The notes under the pieces are model-generated. The model ran no database searches and was not told the origin of the DNA. It saw only the letters and a list, made by a program, of their open reading frames with translations. Positions 33,221 through 44,678 of a stretch of 64,000 nt of DNA are shown here, one piece after another (the first letter of the stretch is position 1; the number at the start of each line of letters is the position of its first letter). Origin of the DNA: Spirometra erinaceieuropaei (taxonomy: Eukaryota > Platyhelminthes > Cestoda > Diphyllobothriidea > Diphyllobothriidae); contig CACRXP010000010.1 of assembly GCA_902702965.1 (NCBI GenBank), positions 459,571 through 523,570 of the forward strand. Direction: 5' to 3'. A program made the translations under genes and the position numbers.

Positions 33221-33756
33221 AAAATAGCGTTTTCTGCTGCTTCTCCTGCCCTTGGCTAAATGCTCACTAAGGGAAACGAAATTTAGATTTTCCCTGTCAG
33301 CCCACGGTCGCGGTGGCACCATACAGCAATATACTCACTGTCAAGCGGGAAGGAACATTGTCCTTTAATTCAGACCTCGTCTGGCTGTGACAAGTCCAGA
33401 AGTCACAAGGCGAAGGAGAAAAAACAGACCAACCGAGTCCTACATGTCCGCAGTGTGCTGGGTGACCATTTTCGTTTGCGGAATCCTGGTGATAGGAGGG
33501 TTTTTGTCTCACCCATTGACTATTGAAGCTTAAATCAGGACTTTTGCGGATTTCGGAGCGCCTTTACCTCGAACTACCGGGGGGAAGTAATGTATTCCTG
33601 TGGGACAGGGCTTTCTCTAGGGCAGTCGTCACTCCGCCGTGGGAGACGGACATCAAAGCCGACCAATTCCCCCTTCAGCTCTGAAGACGAAGGAGAGCAT
33701 TTCTTTAATTACAAGTCTGTCCTGTATGTGCTGACAGCAAAGTATGCTAAAAAACA
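33221..33756. other. Intergenic
   Basis: Nothing recognised. Confidence 0.4.
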
Positions 33757-33935
33757 TTGAGTAAAGAAGACAAGGAAGCCATAAAGACTGAAAAAGAGAA
33801 TGGAAATGCAACAGAAAGACAAGTTGAGTGTCTCGAAGAGCTAGGAAAATCTTCAGACAAAAGTGGTCAGTCCCCGACAAGACAAGCGAATATGAACCCC
33901 CCAATCCCGGGACCTTGCACTAATTCCCAGGGAGG
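33757..33935 (+). CDS. Possible coding exon, charged peptide
   Basis: A 58-codon frame of strongly biased, protein-like composition (SKEDKEAIKTEKENGNATER, then ECLEELGKSSDKSGQSP and NMNPPIPGPC) ends at a possible donor GTCGGT. The acceptor side is poor because a TAA lies just upstream and no pyrimidine tract is seen. It could be an exon of the gene that continues at 34.5 kb. No family was recognised. Confidence 0.25.
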
Positions 33936-34509
33936 TCGGTACTGGTGTTAAGGCTAGGATTGGTGTCAGGACTATGACACGCAAATATATACCCCTAGAG
34001 TTTTGCACATGACCATCTGGAGAGGTTCCTTTTTCGTGTCTTATCCAACTTTCAGTTTAAAACCCGAAAGAATGTGAATAGGTTCTGTTTCACTTAAAAA
34101 TTACAGTCCATATAACTTAACAATCCCTGGAATTGTTACCAGTTGAGCACCCGTTATAAAAAGTCTATTTTAAAATACTTTGAAACGGCACATATTTGCA
34201 GATGACTCATTTTTGACTGTAGGATTGCGTTAGTTTGCACGCTTCTAAAAGCGTTACTGCTGGTAGTTCCGTAATTTCCAGATTTTCACTTCCTCCCATG
34301 AATCTGACCAAAAACACAATTTGTGGGGGAACAGAGGTGAAACATACTTGGCTCACTAGAGCGGGCTGTCGCCGACGGCCCACGACTGTCCAGGTGGACG
34401 AAAAACTCAGTAGGAGAGCGATTGTACCTACTTGGATTTGCTGTTATTTCGGAAGCAATTTCATTCCAAAAATAAAGAAGATATGGGGTTTACAAGTGGT
34501 CATTCTTAG

Positions 34510-35249
34510 ATGCGGCAAGCCTCCAAGAAACATGCAAGTGCCGCGCAGGAAATGGTCTTTCATATTCAGGGCTGCAGTATGAGTCAAAGTTCAAAAAACG
34601 TTGATGGAAAAGTTATTACTGTTTAATTATTCAAAGGTATTGCTTAACCGGCTTAGTAAAGGTGATAAACGCTAGATACAGTATTGGCTTGGTAGCTCCT
34701 AAAAACATTTTTTAGGTTATTTATGACAATTTTACCGTGAAAATATAGGGGTCTGCGCAAAATATGCAATAATTGATTAAGGAGAAACTAGTAAATTATC
34801 TACCGCTGAAATAGGAATGGCAGTAAATCTGTATATTTTAATCTGCAGCTCTGCCGCTGTCAAATTTATTATCCTATGAGAGGAGCTTTTCAACCTGCCT
34901 CTAACGGCAGGTGACGTAACTGCTGAAATATGAAGACAGAAATCTGGATGATCATTTTAAGACACGAAATTTGGTGTGCATTCTAAGTTTTCGTCAGTCG
35001 CGCTCCGAAGAACTTCTTTTTCTCGTGCAGAATCCTTTCCCAAGTAGCTTTATTGAGGAATTGTTTTGCAAACTGCGGCGTAAATCAACATTACCTTGTG
35101 CTCGGGCAATGCTCTATGCCAGTAATTGTCCTAGACTGCATTTGTGCATCAGTGCGTGTCCTTCCATTAGAAGACATTAATCTGGGTGGTAAGTGACTTA
35201 CCAAAGCAATCTTCGCCTAAAAATTGTCTTTTTGTTCATAGGCTTTTAA
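34510..35249 (+). CDS. Candidate spliced gene 3, 3' part (98 codons), unknown protein
   Basis: Exons are 34510-34576, 34849-34910, 35031-35188 and 35242-35249 (TAA), with phases 2/0/2/1 agreeing at each junction. Acceptors follow CATTCTTAG, TTTTAATCTGCAG, CTTTTTCTCGTGCAG and TTTTTGTTCATAG. Donors are GTATGAG, GTGACG and GTAAGT. Peptide landmarks are CGKPPRNMQVPRRKWSFIFR, CRCQIYYPMRGAFQPASNGR, SQVALLRNCFANCGVNQHYL and CICASVRVLPLEDINLGGF at the C terminus. It is Cys-rich without an obvious repeat spacing, and I do not recognise the family. The 158-nt third exon is the best supported. Upstream exons between 33.7 and 34.5 kb are likely. Confidence 0.42.
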
Positions 35250-36689
35250 TACTGGCAAAATTATATTTGCCCAGTTGACTCACATTTTCGCGTTTTTGAC
35301 GGTCCAGATTTGGTTAGAAAAATAGTCGTTTCTTGTCAGCGTAATACTACCCTCAAGAGTTTTTAATATTTTTATTTTAATGAAGGTCGTTCATTGTTCG
35401 TTTAAGGTGTTGGATGATGTGTTCAGGTCGGTTGTTGACTGACTGGAGATATTTAGTTAATCTAGGAATGCTTTGTGAGATATGCCACACACTGCGGATG
35501 AGTCAGAGATCTTTTGCAGATCCTTGCGAATTTATACTGTGTAAATCACATAGTCCTAAAAAGTATGCCTCGAATTTCACGTTGTTAAGTGATTGTTAGA
35601 ATGTTAGTTCGTAGAAAAAACTGTTAAATATATTGTGTTTACTTGTAGAACATAAAAAGACGTTTGAAGGCATTAAAGGGGGGTTTGCGACATATATTTT
35701 ACTACAGAAATGCAAGAAACGCCGAACTGCACGTATTAGACTTCGCAACACCAGCTACGTTAATCGGAGAAGATTTGCTTTCATACCAATTAAATAGGAG
35801 CAAGGACATTTTACTTAGAAATATAGGGTATTTTATGCTGTTTTGAAAAATAAAGAGAAAACATGCCATACTTAGATGATATATTCTCCTATGAGTAATT
35901 ACTCGAAACAACTAAAAAACTATCCAGTCAAACATCGTCGTGTTGCGTAAGATCTCATTTCGTCCAGATCAGTAACTTTACTCCATTTACTTACATGGTT
36001 TTATAAGGGTTTACTAAAAGTCACACGTACAACGCTCATGTTGCGTATAGTTAGCATTTATAACGTTTTCTTTTCCGGTTTAATGTCTTCTGGGTAATTT
36101 GTATTTTATTCATACGTCCGAAGCTGGAAAGTATATGTGAACATCGCTCATTTATATCCAAGAGGGGTGAAATGAAATCAAGCATTCTAACAGAGACCTT
36201 CTGCCTATTTCGCTGCTCGTCATTATCTGAAGCTGATGTCTTTTACAATAGCTGTTATAAGTCCGAGCCACCAGTGGCATCACAGCCTGGTGCGAAATAA
36301 AGACCTGCTTTTGCGGACGACACACTGCACACAAATGCGACTTCAACCCTTTCTTCGAGGACTAGGAAAACGTCAGAGGGAAGTTTTGAACTCTGAGCGC
36401 TAAATAGCTCCTGCATTTTTGCTAAACGGCCTCAAGGATAGCAAATATCATACTGCACTAAATCAAAAGCATGGAACCAAAGACAAGTGAGGCGTTTTCG
36501 CTTTTACTGTAGTAGTTTAGTTTTCCTGACTGTGTAAAACTTGAAGAACGTCAAATGAGCACAAGAAAGACATTTTCATTTATGTTTATATAAAATATAT
36601 TCAAATCTATAAAGGCACCAAAAATCAACGGAAAAATTCATAATGCTTCAGTAGTCACCTGTCACCGAGTGTAAGTTTTGCAGATAGCC
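35250..36689. other. Intergenic, A+T-rich
   Basis: No gene or repeat recognised in about 1.4 kb. Confidence 0.35.
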
Positions 36690-36860
36690 AGGAACAAACT
36701 CTTCAAAGGCCGGCATCCTGACACAAATGTGAAATCTCGGGATTATGGAGTACAATAATAAATATTGCAACTAAACTTAGACAAAGTTTTAGAGTCAAAA
36801 CACATTTCAGAATTTCGCTTAACATTTCATGAGATAGGAAACCTGCCTGTGAAGTGTTAT
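36690..36860 (-). repeat. Family G repeat, single arm
   Basis: GGCCGGCATCCTGA through ACATTTCAGAATTTCG and CTTAACATTTCATGAG match the arm at 44.53-44.66 kb in the same orientation, with a more divergent middle. Confidence 0.6.
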
Positions 36861-39285
36861 TAATAAAGAGGGGCTGGGAAAGCAATTTCTGACCTTTTTA
36901 CCGTTATCAGCCAGCCGCGTCCTAGCTTCAGGCGGACATTTAAAATGTGTCAGCTATACCCTAGGTTTAGGCGGGGAATCGAAATTTAGACGAAAGGCAG
37001 TTACTCAGTAAACCTTTATTAATGAAACAGTCCGGGAATAAATGTACTGCTCCAGGTGGCAGATATCCTTCTTTCCAAATGCCTCCTAGGAAACCCCTCC
37101 TCGCCTCCACCAATTGTGTACTATATCTACCAATTGGCGACCTCATGACTTCCATCAAGCCGATATGAAATAAAGGAGTGGTGGTAATTCATTTAGTCTG
37201 TTCATTTATTACGCATTCAAAAGTCGGCTGTACTGGTCACTTTGTTCTGAAGGCGGACGGTCCGGATTTAATTGGGCTGCAAATCGTCTACTGAGGCTTT
37301 TGATGATGCGTGACACGTTTTGATATTGCTGTTTAAATGGGAAGGGAACATACGCAAAATAACAATTTACACTTAGAAGAGGAGGTTAAATGAAACTTCC
37401 TATCGGCAAATAAGAGCATTTTTTTAAATAAAGTGTCACGCAATTCCACGCAATGCGACGTAATGTTTACGAGTTGTAGCGGACTGCCTCCATTTGGTCC
37501 CTACAGGAGCAATAACTTCTGAAAAAGTTCATGCCGTATTGTTTTCCAGTGGCTAAAACAAATATCAGATAGCTTTGTCGGTATCAACAATGTCACATAT
37601 GGCGAACACTTCAAAGATATAAAAATAGGCCCGGTGGCGATATGTTTACCACTCTTATGGCCTGCTCGGTGGTCCAGCTGCGGGATTCACGATGCCCATG
37701 AAGATTAGGCCTTCCTAGTGATATTATGTGATTGGTCAACTGTCATCAAAGTCTCCCAATACTACCTCATCAAATATAAGTTTCCATGGCCGTCGCCGAC
37801 ACTAAAACGACTGCTGAATGAGAAAAATTCCACTTGCTAAAAGCTACGGCAGTTCCTAAAGGCCAAATAACAACTATCACTGCCAATTCCTTCTGTGTTT
37901 CTGGTATTCGATAGCCAATAATAACCCCAGCTAGGCTGGACATCAGAGCAGTGTCAGAAATGCCTCAATGTATACCAGGATTTCAACTTACACATAGTCG
38001 TGGTTGATGACGAATAGAAAACTTCGAACTTCGTTTTAACGGGCAAGAGGTTTGTGTGGTCGTAGCCCGATCCGATAGTCGAAAGCTACATGGTAGTAAA
38101 AAGTCGAAGAGTATATAACACATCCCAAAACCAACTCTATTCTTATTGGTCTGTTATGCGGAATTTAACGAGAAACTGGGCCGTTTGCAACAATGTCTTC
38201 TTTAGCGGAAACTGCACAACACTTTCCTCAGCTTGCCCAATCATGCTTAAACAATCCTTTGTTCACCCTTTCCCATGCAAGAGGGCTACAATGTTAAAGA
38301 AGCTGCCTTGGACAGGAAGTAAGACAAGCAAGTATCAGAAATAACATAAAGCCTACGGTATTTAGAAGAAGAGGGGGTGGAATGCGAGTTATGATTTGCC
38401 GGGCAACCATATCCCACTTTCGCCAGATCTAAGGGGTTCTAGGTTTTCCTTCCAGTACGCATTGTAGAAAAACGAAATGTTATATTCCATCATTGTATTC
38501 AATTCTCAATAGAAAGGGTTCTATTTAAATATATCGACATTTTACCACAGGAATGAAATATATTGTTATTTACAGAATGTCGATCGGACACGAACGTACA
38601 TTCCACGAAATGGTTCCAAACAAGATTGTCTGGTATTTTTATAAGTTTACCAAGTCACCTGTGACGCACTTTCCGCGAAGCTGTTGGCCAATTAAGGACA
38701 AAAAGTTGGTTTTCGGCAGTTAGTGAATATGATGCGGCTATTCCGCTGTGACCGATGGATTTCTTCCGAAAATTTGTGCATCAGATTCCTGTCCGTGCCT
38801 ATAGACCTTAGCACATATAAACTGATTTACCTAAAGTTAGAGATTAATTTCTGAGGAAATAAAAAGGAACAATATTCTCTACGCACTTTTTGCACTTTCG
38901 AGAATAAAATTTTATGTCGCAAATTCATGCTGAAAAATGGACAGACTGCGCTGGCCATTACTGGTTTGTTGACCGCCGTCATTCAGCAGCTGACCATTTT
39001 CAGACCGGAAAGATCTGACGAACTGGATACGGCTCATTTCAAAAGTCCTTAGGACAGAGGTTCTAGGCATGTCTGACCGACAACGGTAAATGCACTCGAA
39101 AAGTTCGCCGCAATTCCTACCCCCAGTTAACCGAAACATATGGAGGCGTGATAGGAATGACGCTTTTGTTATTGCTGCAAGGTATCACCAAGAAATACAC
39201 GACAGTGCTAATGATTCAACTGTACTAGGAATCTCGTTTTCGCTTGGAAAAGGGGCTTGTAGCAAACTATCTTGACATCCTCGCA
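36861..39285. other. Intergenic, A+T-rich
   Basis: No feature recognised. A plus-strand 84-codon frame (38090-38344) was inspected and not recognised. Upstream exons of the CUB-like gene may lie here. Confidence 0.35.
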
Positions 39286-40010
39286 TGGCAAATTATTGAA
39301 GAGGCGTTTCAAATATTAGTTTGCCACGAACAAACTTATGTGGACATTGTCTTACGTTACAAGAGCAATTATCCTATTGCTCACAAACAAAGTGCTGTCA
39401 ACAGGCTACTTAATTGAGCAAAGACGCACTGCTCTGACAGCGATAGCTACCCAAATGGGTACCCTATTAGTTCTGCACGCCGGTGCATGAGACAACAGAA
39501 ATTAAAAGAAAGAGACAAGGAACTGGATCGTCCCGATCAAACACTCAAGCCAACTACCCGAAGAAAACTTCCGTACTTGCCCGAACTCGTTGGAAGACAC
39601 CTGAGGAAACACCAAATAAAAGCGGCGCACAAACTGACGACCACACTGCGCAATCTGCTTGCACACCCTAGGGATAGAGTTAGCTATTTAGACAAGAAGG
39701 AGGTCGCCAACAAGATTCGGTGCGACGTCTGCAATGCAGTGTACTGTGATAAAACTGGAAAGTTGGTCTCCACACTCATTCACAAACACAAGCTGATTGT
39801 GAAGAGGCGAGATTTCTTATCCCACTGGAAACTGACCATAAATTTGTTTGGGGCAAAACTAGCATTGATGCTGTCTGTCCATCTTAAAAAGGCCGAGAAT
39901 TTTTGGAGGTCATACATTCCGATGAAACATGCATTGATGGGCACATTGAAATAGATACCGTTCGCAATAATCTTGGGGAAAAATGGAAAAGGACGACAGC
40001 TAATCCACAC
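39286..40010 (+). mobile_element. Penelope-like element remnant: RT thumb and GIY-YIG endonuclease
   Basis: The thumb signature YKSNYPIAHKQSAVNRLLN at about 39351-39414 is followed by one stop (39415) and, in the same frame, AKTHCSDSDS, NGYPISSARRCMRQQ, LPYLPELVGRHLRKHQIKAA and PRDRVSYLDKKEVANKIRCD. The endonuclease part reads IRCDVCNAVYCDKTGKLVST, then IHKHKLIVKRRD. Near 39835 a frameshift moves the frame and DHKFVWGKTSIDAVCPS, REFLEVIHSDETCIDGHIEI and DTVRN complete the domain. In the GIY-YIG box VxY has become VAN and YVGET has become YCDKT, so the nuclease is dead even apart from the frameshift. It is a different lineage from the 49 kb element. The palm with YVDD is not seen, so the copy is 5' truncated. 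It may lie in an intron of the CUB-like gene. Confidence 0.88.
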
Positions 40011-40035
40011 GGGCTGTTAACCCACAGCCATCCTG

Positions 40036-40073
40036 CCACTTTATTCCTGCCAATAATGGCAGGAATGAAGTGG
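40036..40073. repeat. 17-bp hairpin just 3' of the PLE
   Basis: CCACTTTATTCCTGCCA pairs with TGGCAGGAATGAAGTGG (one mismatch) around the loop ATAA. It lies about 25 bp beyond the last legible PLE residues. Confidence 0.85.
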
Positions 40074-40187
40074 CTGTATCGATTTTTAGGCTCCTTTAAA
40101 ATTTCCACTCTTTCGCACAATTGCTAAATGTCTGAAGGCTACCTAGGGAACCAGCGTCGGAATTCCAAAAGGAATTATTGCTTTCAG

Positions 40188-40411
40188 GTCTCTTTTATAA
40201 TATGCTCAGGTTATGAAATTCTCTTCGATATACAGCTGTCTAGGGGATTTGATGCTGCGGGCTACGAGGCAAAATTCCACACCGGTATTTCATCTTGCAA
40301 TCAAGTCGAATGTGCTTTCTCTGACTGTCAGTTTTCTATAATTCATTTAATGAAGACATAACTTCCAAACAAAGTTCACAATTTATCTTGCCAAAGAGCC
40401 GTCGCTACTGA
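40188..40411 (+). CDS. Candidate last exons of a CUB-domain-like protein
   Basis: Two exons, 40188-40284 and 40332-40411 (TGA), joined over a 47-nt intron (GTATTT to CTGACTGTCAG). Phases agree and give 58 residues in total. The acceptor of the first follows TTATTGCTTTCAG. The first exon reads SGYEILFDIQLSRGFDAAGY, then EAKFHT. The pattern of a hydrophobic strand, S-x-GF-x-A-x-Y is the C-terminal half of CUB domains, which are extracellular binding modules. The second exon ends NEDITSKQSSQFILPKSRRY. The rest of the domain must lie upstream, with the PLE possibly within an intron. The CUB call rests on one short motif and could be coincidence. Confidence 0.35.
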
Positions 40412-41054
40412 GTTTCCTATGCAAACCTATTTTGTGTCCGGCCCTTAAGCGGGCGTCCTGCAAACAGAAGGCTTTTAATGAAACGCCCAGTCACAAGAGC
40501 ACTGAAGGCTTATCTTTCACCTTAGAAGCTTGCTTTTTCGATTACAAATTGTGGATGTTGTGGAGAGAAAAGGAAATGCCTAGGGGAAATATATACCCTA
40601 AAAGTCGCAGTCTCAAAGTCATTTTCATATGGCCGTTAGTTTCCCCACAGGCACCGACTAGGTTTTCGTGCTTGGTCGTGTCTCAATTTGTAAGTGCAGC
40701 ACATAATTCGCTTGCCCAAGTCTTGATGAAAGCCAAGGGACGTGCCTAGGATGATGCAGAATACGTTGGATGGTGCCGAGTCTGCTGGATAGACCGTAAT
40801 TCAATAAACCATCCCTTCGTGTTCTGCACGAAAAGCTAAGCTACTAGGCTGCCATGGCAACAAAAATATTTTCCGAATGTGGCTGAACATTAGCTTAAGC
40901 TAGCGAAAGGGATGAGCTGCAATATCATCTATCGGTTTTGGTGCATACGATGTTGAGTTTCGTCTTAACAGATTTTGAAATTTTCGCCTAAAACATTACC
41001 CTCACTTGATATACATTTTTGGAATGGTAAGTAACAGGGGAGCATCCTTTGCAG
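40412..41054. other. Intergenic or intron
   Basis: A 105-codon frame at 40432-40749 was inspected and not recognised. Nothing else was seen. Confidence 0.35.
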
Positions 41055-41234
41055 ATTGGCCAACAGAAACGAGATAAATTAAATGTATTCACTAGTCTGT
41101 TCCAAGATGTACTTAACATAAAGCAAAGCCTGCCGTTGCAAAGACTGGATCTATTTTTCTTTTCATTGTGTACTTTTATTTGGGAGAAAAATAGAAACCT
41201 GTTATCCTGCCTCACAGTTGTTCGGCAGGATTAG
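41055..41234 (+). CDS. Candidate terminal exon, unknown protein
   Basis: Acceptor CATCCTTTGCAG, then a 59-codon frame to TAG, beginning IGQQKRDKLNVFTSLFQDVL and containing PLQRLDLFFFSLCTFIWEKN. A GTAAGT 27 bases before the acceptor AG would define a 28-nt intron, but the upstream frame that fits meets a stop, so the preceding exon is uncertain. No family was recognised. Confidence 0.3.
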   Translation: MGQQKRDKLNVFTSLFQDVLNIKQSLPLQRLDLFFFSLCTFIWEKNRNLLSCLTVVRQD

Positions 41235-42371
41235 TGCCCTTCCTCACCGCCGACGCTTTCAGCTGAAGTGTGGGGCATTTCCAGTGCTAATTAATTCCTG
41301 TCCGCATTAATCAGATGGATGAGAACTTCTTGCATTACACGGAGAAATAAACTTAGACTATTATCTTAGGGGTATTATTAGCGTTGAACTCAACTAGGGA
41401 GACGTCATTCCTGCCAAAATTTGTGCAATGGTTCCAAATTTTGCTATGTGAAAAAGGGGTTGAATGTGCTGGTAAATTTCAAAGCCATCATAAGTTTGAT
41501 GCTGTCATCATGCAGTACGAGGAAATATAGATATATATATAGGACAGGGAGAAGGCAAAAAGGACCTTTTTTCTTGAAAGCTGTTCGTCAGAGTTTATTT
41601 TAAAATATCGAATAGAGCAGCCAACAGGTTGCAGCTAAGTTGTGGCCTTTATTATATGCGGCGGTACGCAACACTTCGTAAACCAGATGGTCTCATTTGA
41701 CCTTTGAAGTTTTGTTCCGAATATAGAATACGCAAAATGCTTACAGTCTGCGGAACCATGAACAAAAAACACAACGAAATGTCCAGCAAATTCACATACG
41801 TCTCAAATAATCATATTACCAATATTTCGGATTCAGCGCAGATACGCTCATTAGTGCGTTTTTAATTTTCCAACTTAGTACAGACTTGCAAATTTCCTAT
41901 TGACACCTTCTAACTTTCAATGAAAAATCCAACTTGAAAACAGTTTCTTCTGGCATGGAAGCGACTCCATAGCGTCTAAAATGGCCAATCATTAATAAAT
42001 AGAAACAACGGTAAATGCCGGAAGCTGACAACCTGACCCGTCGTTTGGTTTGAAAAGGTTCATTATACGCATTTGTTTCCTCGACCTCATTTTGTAATGC
42101 TGTGTTTCAGACCAAAACGGTCAAGTTCACCCAAATAAAGTCAATAAACGCAAGTTATTTCAAATAAATCTCGGGAGGTAAACAAATTTCTGCTTTTGTT
42201 AGTGGGCATGTTCGGCGGTCTTCTTTTTCAAATTGAGCATCATTTTGAGTTTTTCTGAATTCGATCTTTTGACAGTTGGTCGACGCGTTGTGTTAGTTTG
42301 CCACCGACTGTCGTTTGGTTTGACTAGTGTAATAGCAATGGCGCTTCGGGGGTGACACAAAGTCAGGAAAT
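41235..42371. other. Intergenic, A+T-rich
   Basis: No feature recognised apart from a short AT dinucleotide run near 41526. Confidence 0.35.
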
Positions 42372-42560
42372 CTAAGGACGGATTAAGCAGTCCTTGGCGC
42401 TCACAGCCCGACAGCGTATGGTTAATTTCAACCAGACTGTCATTCCGACTAGTAATTCATTAAAATTTTGTGGGTCGATTACAAAACAGTCGTGATAAAT
42501 GACAAAATATGCCTCGTAATCCATGAACTTACTGCTTAAGTTTACGGGGACCGTAGACAT
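42372..42560 (-). CDS. Candidate terminal exon(s), minus strand
   Basis: A 62-codon frame with protein-like content: KFMDYEAYFVIYHDCFVIDP, then GMTVWLKLTIRCRAVSAKDC, ending LIRP. An internal GTAAGT near the start and an acceptor after ATTACTAG allow a spliced reading in the same phase, so exon structure is uncertain. No family was recognised. Confidence 0.28.
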   Translation of the reverse strand: MSTVPVNLSSKFMDYEAYFVIYHDCFVIDPQNFNELLVGMTVWLKLTIRCRAVSAKDCLIRP

Positions 42561-42648
42561 GGACGCTGGATCACAGAACTTTTAGGCAGTCATTAGCTAA
42601 GACTGGTCACTGAAACGATGGGCAACACATGCTTCGACATGTGGCTTA

Positions 42649-42815
42649 TTAAAGACTGTAGGTCCGTCTGAGGACCTTGTTTGAGCTGATTTGACTGTGT
42701 GCCCCGGGTAATTCGTGTGGAAAATGAAAATTTTTAGATATCCATGACTCTCCTCTAGGCCATCTGCATACGGTCACCGCTAGGAGTTCGTCGTCACTGC
42801 TGCGGCATGTTCTGC
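42649..42815 (-). CDS. Candidate terminal exon, minus strand
   Basis: The acceptor ACACATTTTTAG precedes a 55-codon frame (phase 1): RTCRSSDDELLAVTVCRWPR, then SWISKNFHFPHELPGAHSQ, ending RRTYSL. A possible donor GTCCTC lies 24 bases before the stop. No family was recognised. Confidence 0.3.
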
Positions 42816-43699
42816 CTAAAAATGTGTTTTCGGCGAAGTGATGCCAAAACTGGCTCATTCTAATTCAAACGCTTGCGGACCTTTTGTGCTACTAAACTGG
42901 AGACCGGGGAGTCAGATGGAAGTCCTCGGGTCTGTTCATACATTTTTTCCAACAGGGGTGAAATGAGCCTTCTGCAAAATATTCACGCAATCTCACGAAC
43001 TGCCCATGTGCGTGTCTTGTCTTCTGCCACAGTTTTGATCGACTGTGCCTACGTACTTCGACTAGTCGGGGAAACCAGTCTAAAGTACATCGTGTTCGCC
43101 TAGTCATGCCTTGAATTGCCCTTTTGACGTATAGACTGACTGCAGCAAAACAGTTGATTTGCGGATCTTGAGACCATGCACACAGTCATCGACAAAGCCG
43201 CAGCATTTGTCCACCAAGGGTAAAGATGCTTTATAAGGAAAGTATAATTATAAACTTCTGCTGGAGTTTGAGACCTCACAAAGCAGGCTATATGCTTAAC
43301 CATCTCATCACGTCACGTACTTGCGACGTTTTCATTACTTCTTTGAAAAGGCCTTTAGAGGTTGTGCCGAAAACCTAAGGTTTCATTCACCGATCTTAGA
43401 GGTAATAGGGGAGAATAGACCGAAAACTGCCATTCCACTTCAAATTGTCTTTGTGTGCAGTATCTCTATTGATGCAACATATCGCTTGTAGAGACATCGG
43501 TAAGGACGCACCAGGGTCATTGTGACACTGCGCCCTCGCCTCTTATATTGACGCGCTCTCGTAAATGGATGAAATGTAATCTACTTCTTTTGTAACAACA
43601 AACTGGAAAAACTTCCAAAAATGCTAAACTTTTGCTTGCAGTGTCAGATATCTGGATATCTGCATCACTCCTCGGGGATCGGGTTCCTGGCACGTTCAA
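42816..43699. other. Intergenic; ambiguous coding signal
   Basis: At 42.89-43.11 kb both strands carry protein-like frames of about 70 codons and I could not decide between them. At 43.42-43.48 kb GAAAACTGCCATTCCA followed by TTGTCTTTGTG is a possible family B relic. Confidence 0.3.
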
Positions 43700-44678
43700 G
43701 TACAGTAGGTGGGTTAACTCATGAAATGTCAGCTGAAATTCCGAAATGCGTTTTCGTTTCGAAAAGATTGCTTAAGTAGGGTTGTAAAACTAACCATCTC
43801 ACAATATAATTCTACCATAATTCAGTTGCCTCAGGCTACCGGCTTTCGAATGAACTTCCTTCTGACTGCATGCAAGAACTATATTCTGCAAAAAATGACT
43901 ACTTAACTAGCATGAATTTTCTCATTGATTTCCGATGTCCCTAAAGGTCCAATTATACTTAATGAAAAACCTGCATCCAAATATTCATTCTGTTGATCTT
44001 TCGGTAGAAAATACGTCTTCTTCTAATCTTACACTCAAAGGAAGGGTAATATTCGGCTTTAAAAATGTCTAATTGTGAGCCTTTTAAATACCGTGAAATG
44101 GCCGTACATAAAACGTCGTGTCTCTGCATTTACCAATGTGGCTTGTAAAGTTAACAACGCGGATCAAATCCAAGGCTAAATTTTATGAACCCCCTATGGC
44201 CTCCCCTCAATACCGTAGAGAAACGTGTGGTTTTCCGTACTCGGAAAATACATGGTTTGTAGTTTTGAAGCCCTGAATGCAAGTTTGACGGCAAAGCTGG
44301 TTCAAAATCATTCAAGAATCGGAAGAGCGTTTGAAAACCGGAGTATAAAATTGGGAAAAGACGTAAATTTCTACCGATTGAGCTAAAGAATGAATATTTT
44401 TGTGCATGTTTTCCATGAAATACAATTGGACTTTTAGGGGCATTGAAAATCAATGAGAAAAAATGCACGCTAAATAAGTAGCCATTTTTTGCATAGTATT
44501 ATTCTTGCATGCGTCTGGAAGGAAGTTTATTCGAAAGCCGGCATCCTGAGGTAACTAAAATATTATAAAATAAGGCTGCAAGAAAATTGGTTTTACAACC
44601 CTCTTAATTAATCTTTTCGGAAAGGAAGCAAATTTCGGAATTTCGGTTGACATTTCATGAGTTAACCCACCTGCTGCA
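43700..44678. mobile_element. Inverted-repeat element, family G arms (about 175 bp each)
   Basis: The left arm 43700-43880 (AGTAGGTGGGTTAACTCATG, AAATGTCAGCTGAAATTCCG through GAATGAACTTCCTTCTGACT and GCATGCAAGAAC) matches the complement of the right arm 44502-44678 (TTCTTGCATGCGTCTGGAAG through TGACATTTCATGAGTTAACC and CACCTGCTG). The 620-bp centre holds no recognisable protein. This could be a non-autonomous DNA transposon with long terminal inverted repeats, or two independent insertions in opposite orientation, because single arms also occur at 36.7 and 54.0 kb. Confidence 0.7.

Noticed and set aside
34510..34626. Alternative frame starting MRQASKKHASAAQEMVFHIQ and ending in TAA
   Set aside because: Attractive, but the other frame uses the strong GTATGAG donor and stays in phase with three following exons.
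38912..39139. Minus-strand frame with IQFVRSFRSENGQLL, faintly like a PLE motif
   Set aside because: The nearby PLE is on the plus strand and the similarity is too short to support a second element.
42892..43107. Protein-like frames on both strands
   Set aside because: Equally plausible on either strand, with no decisive splice signals; could not be assigned.
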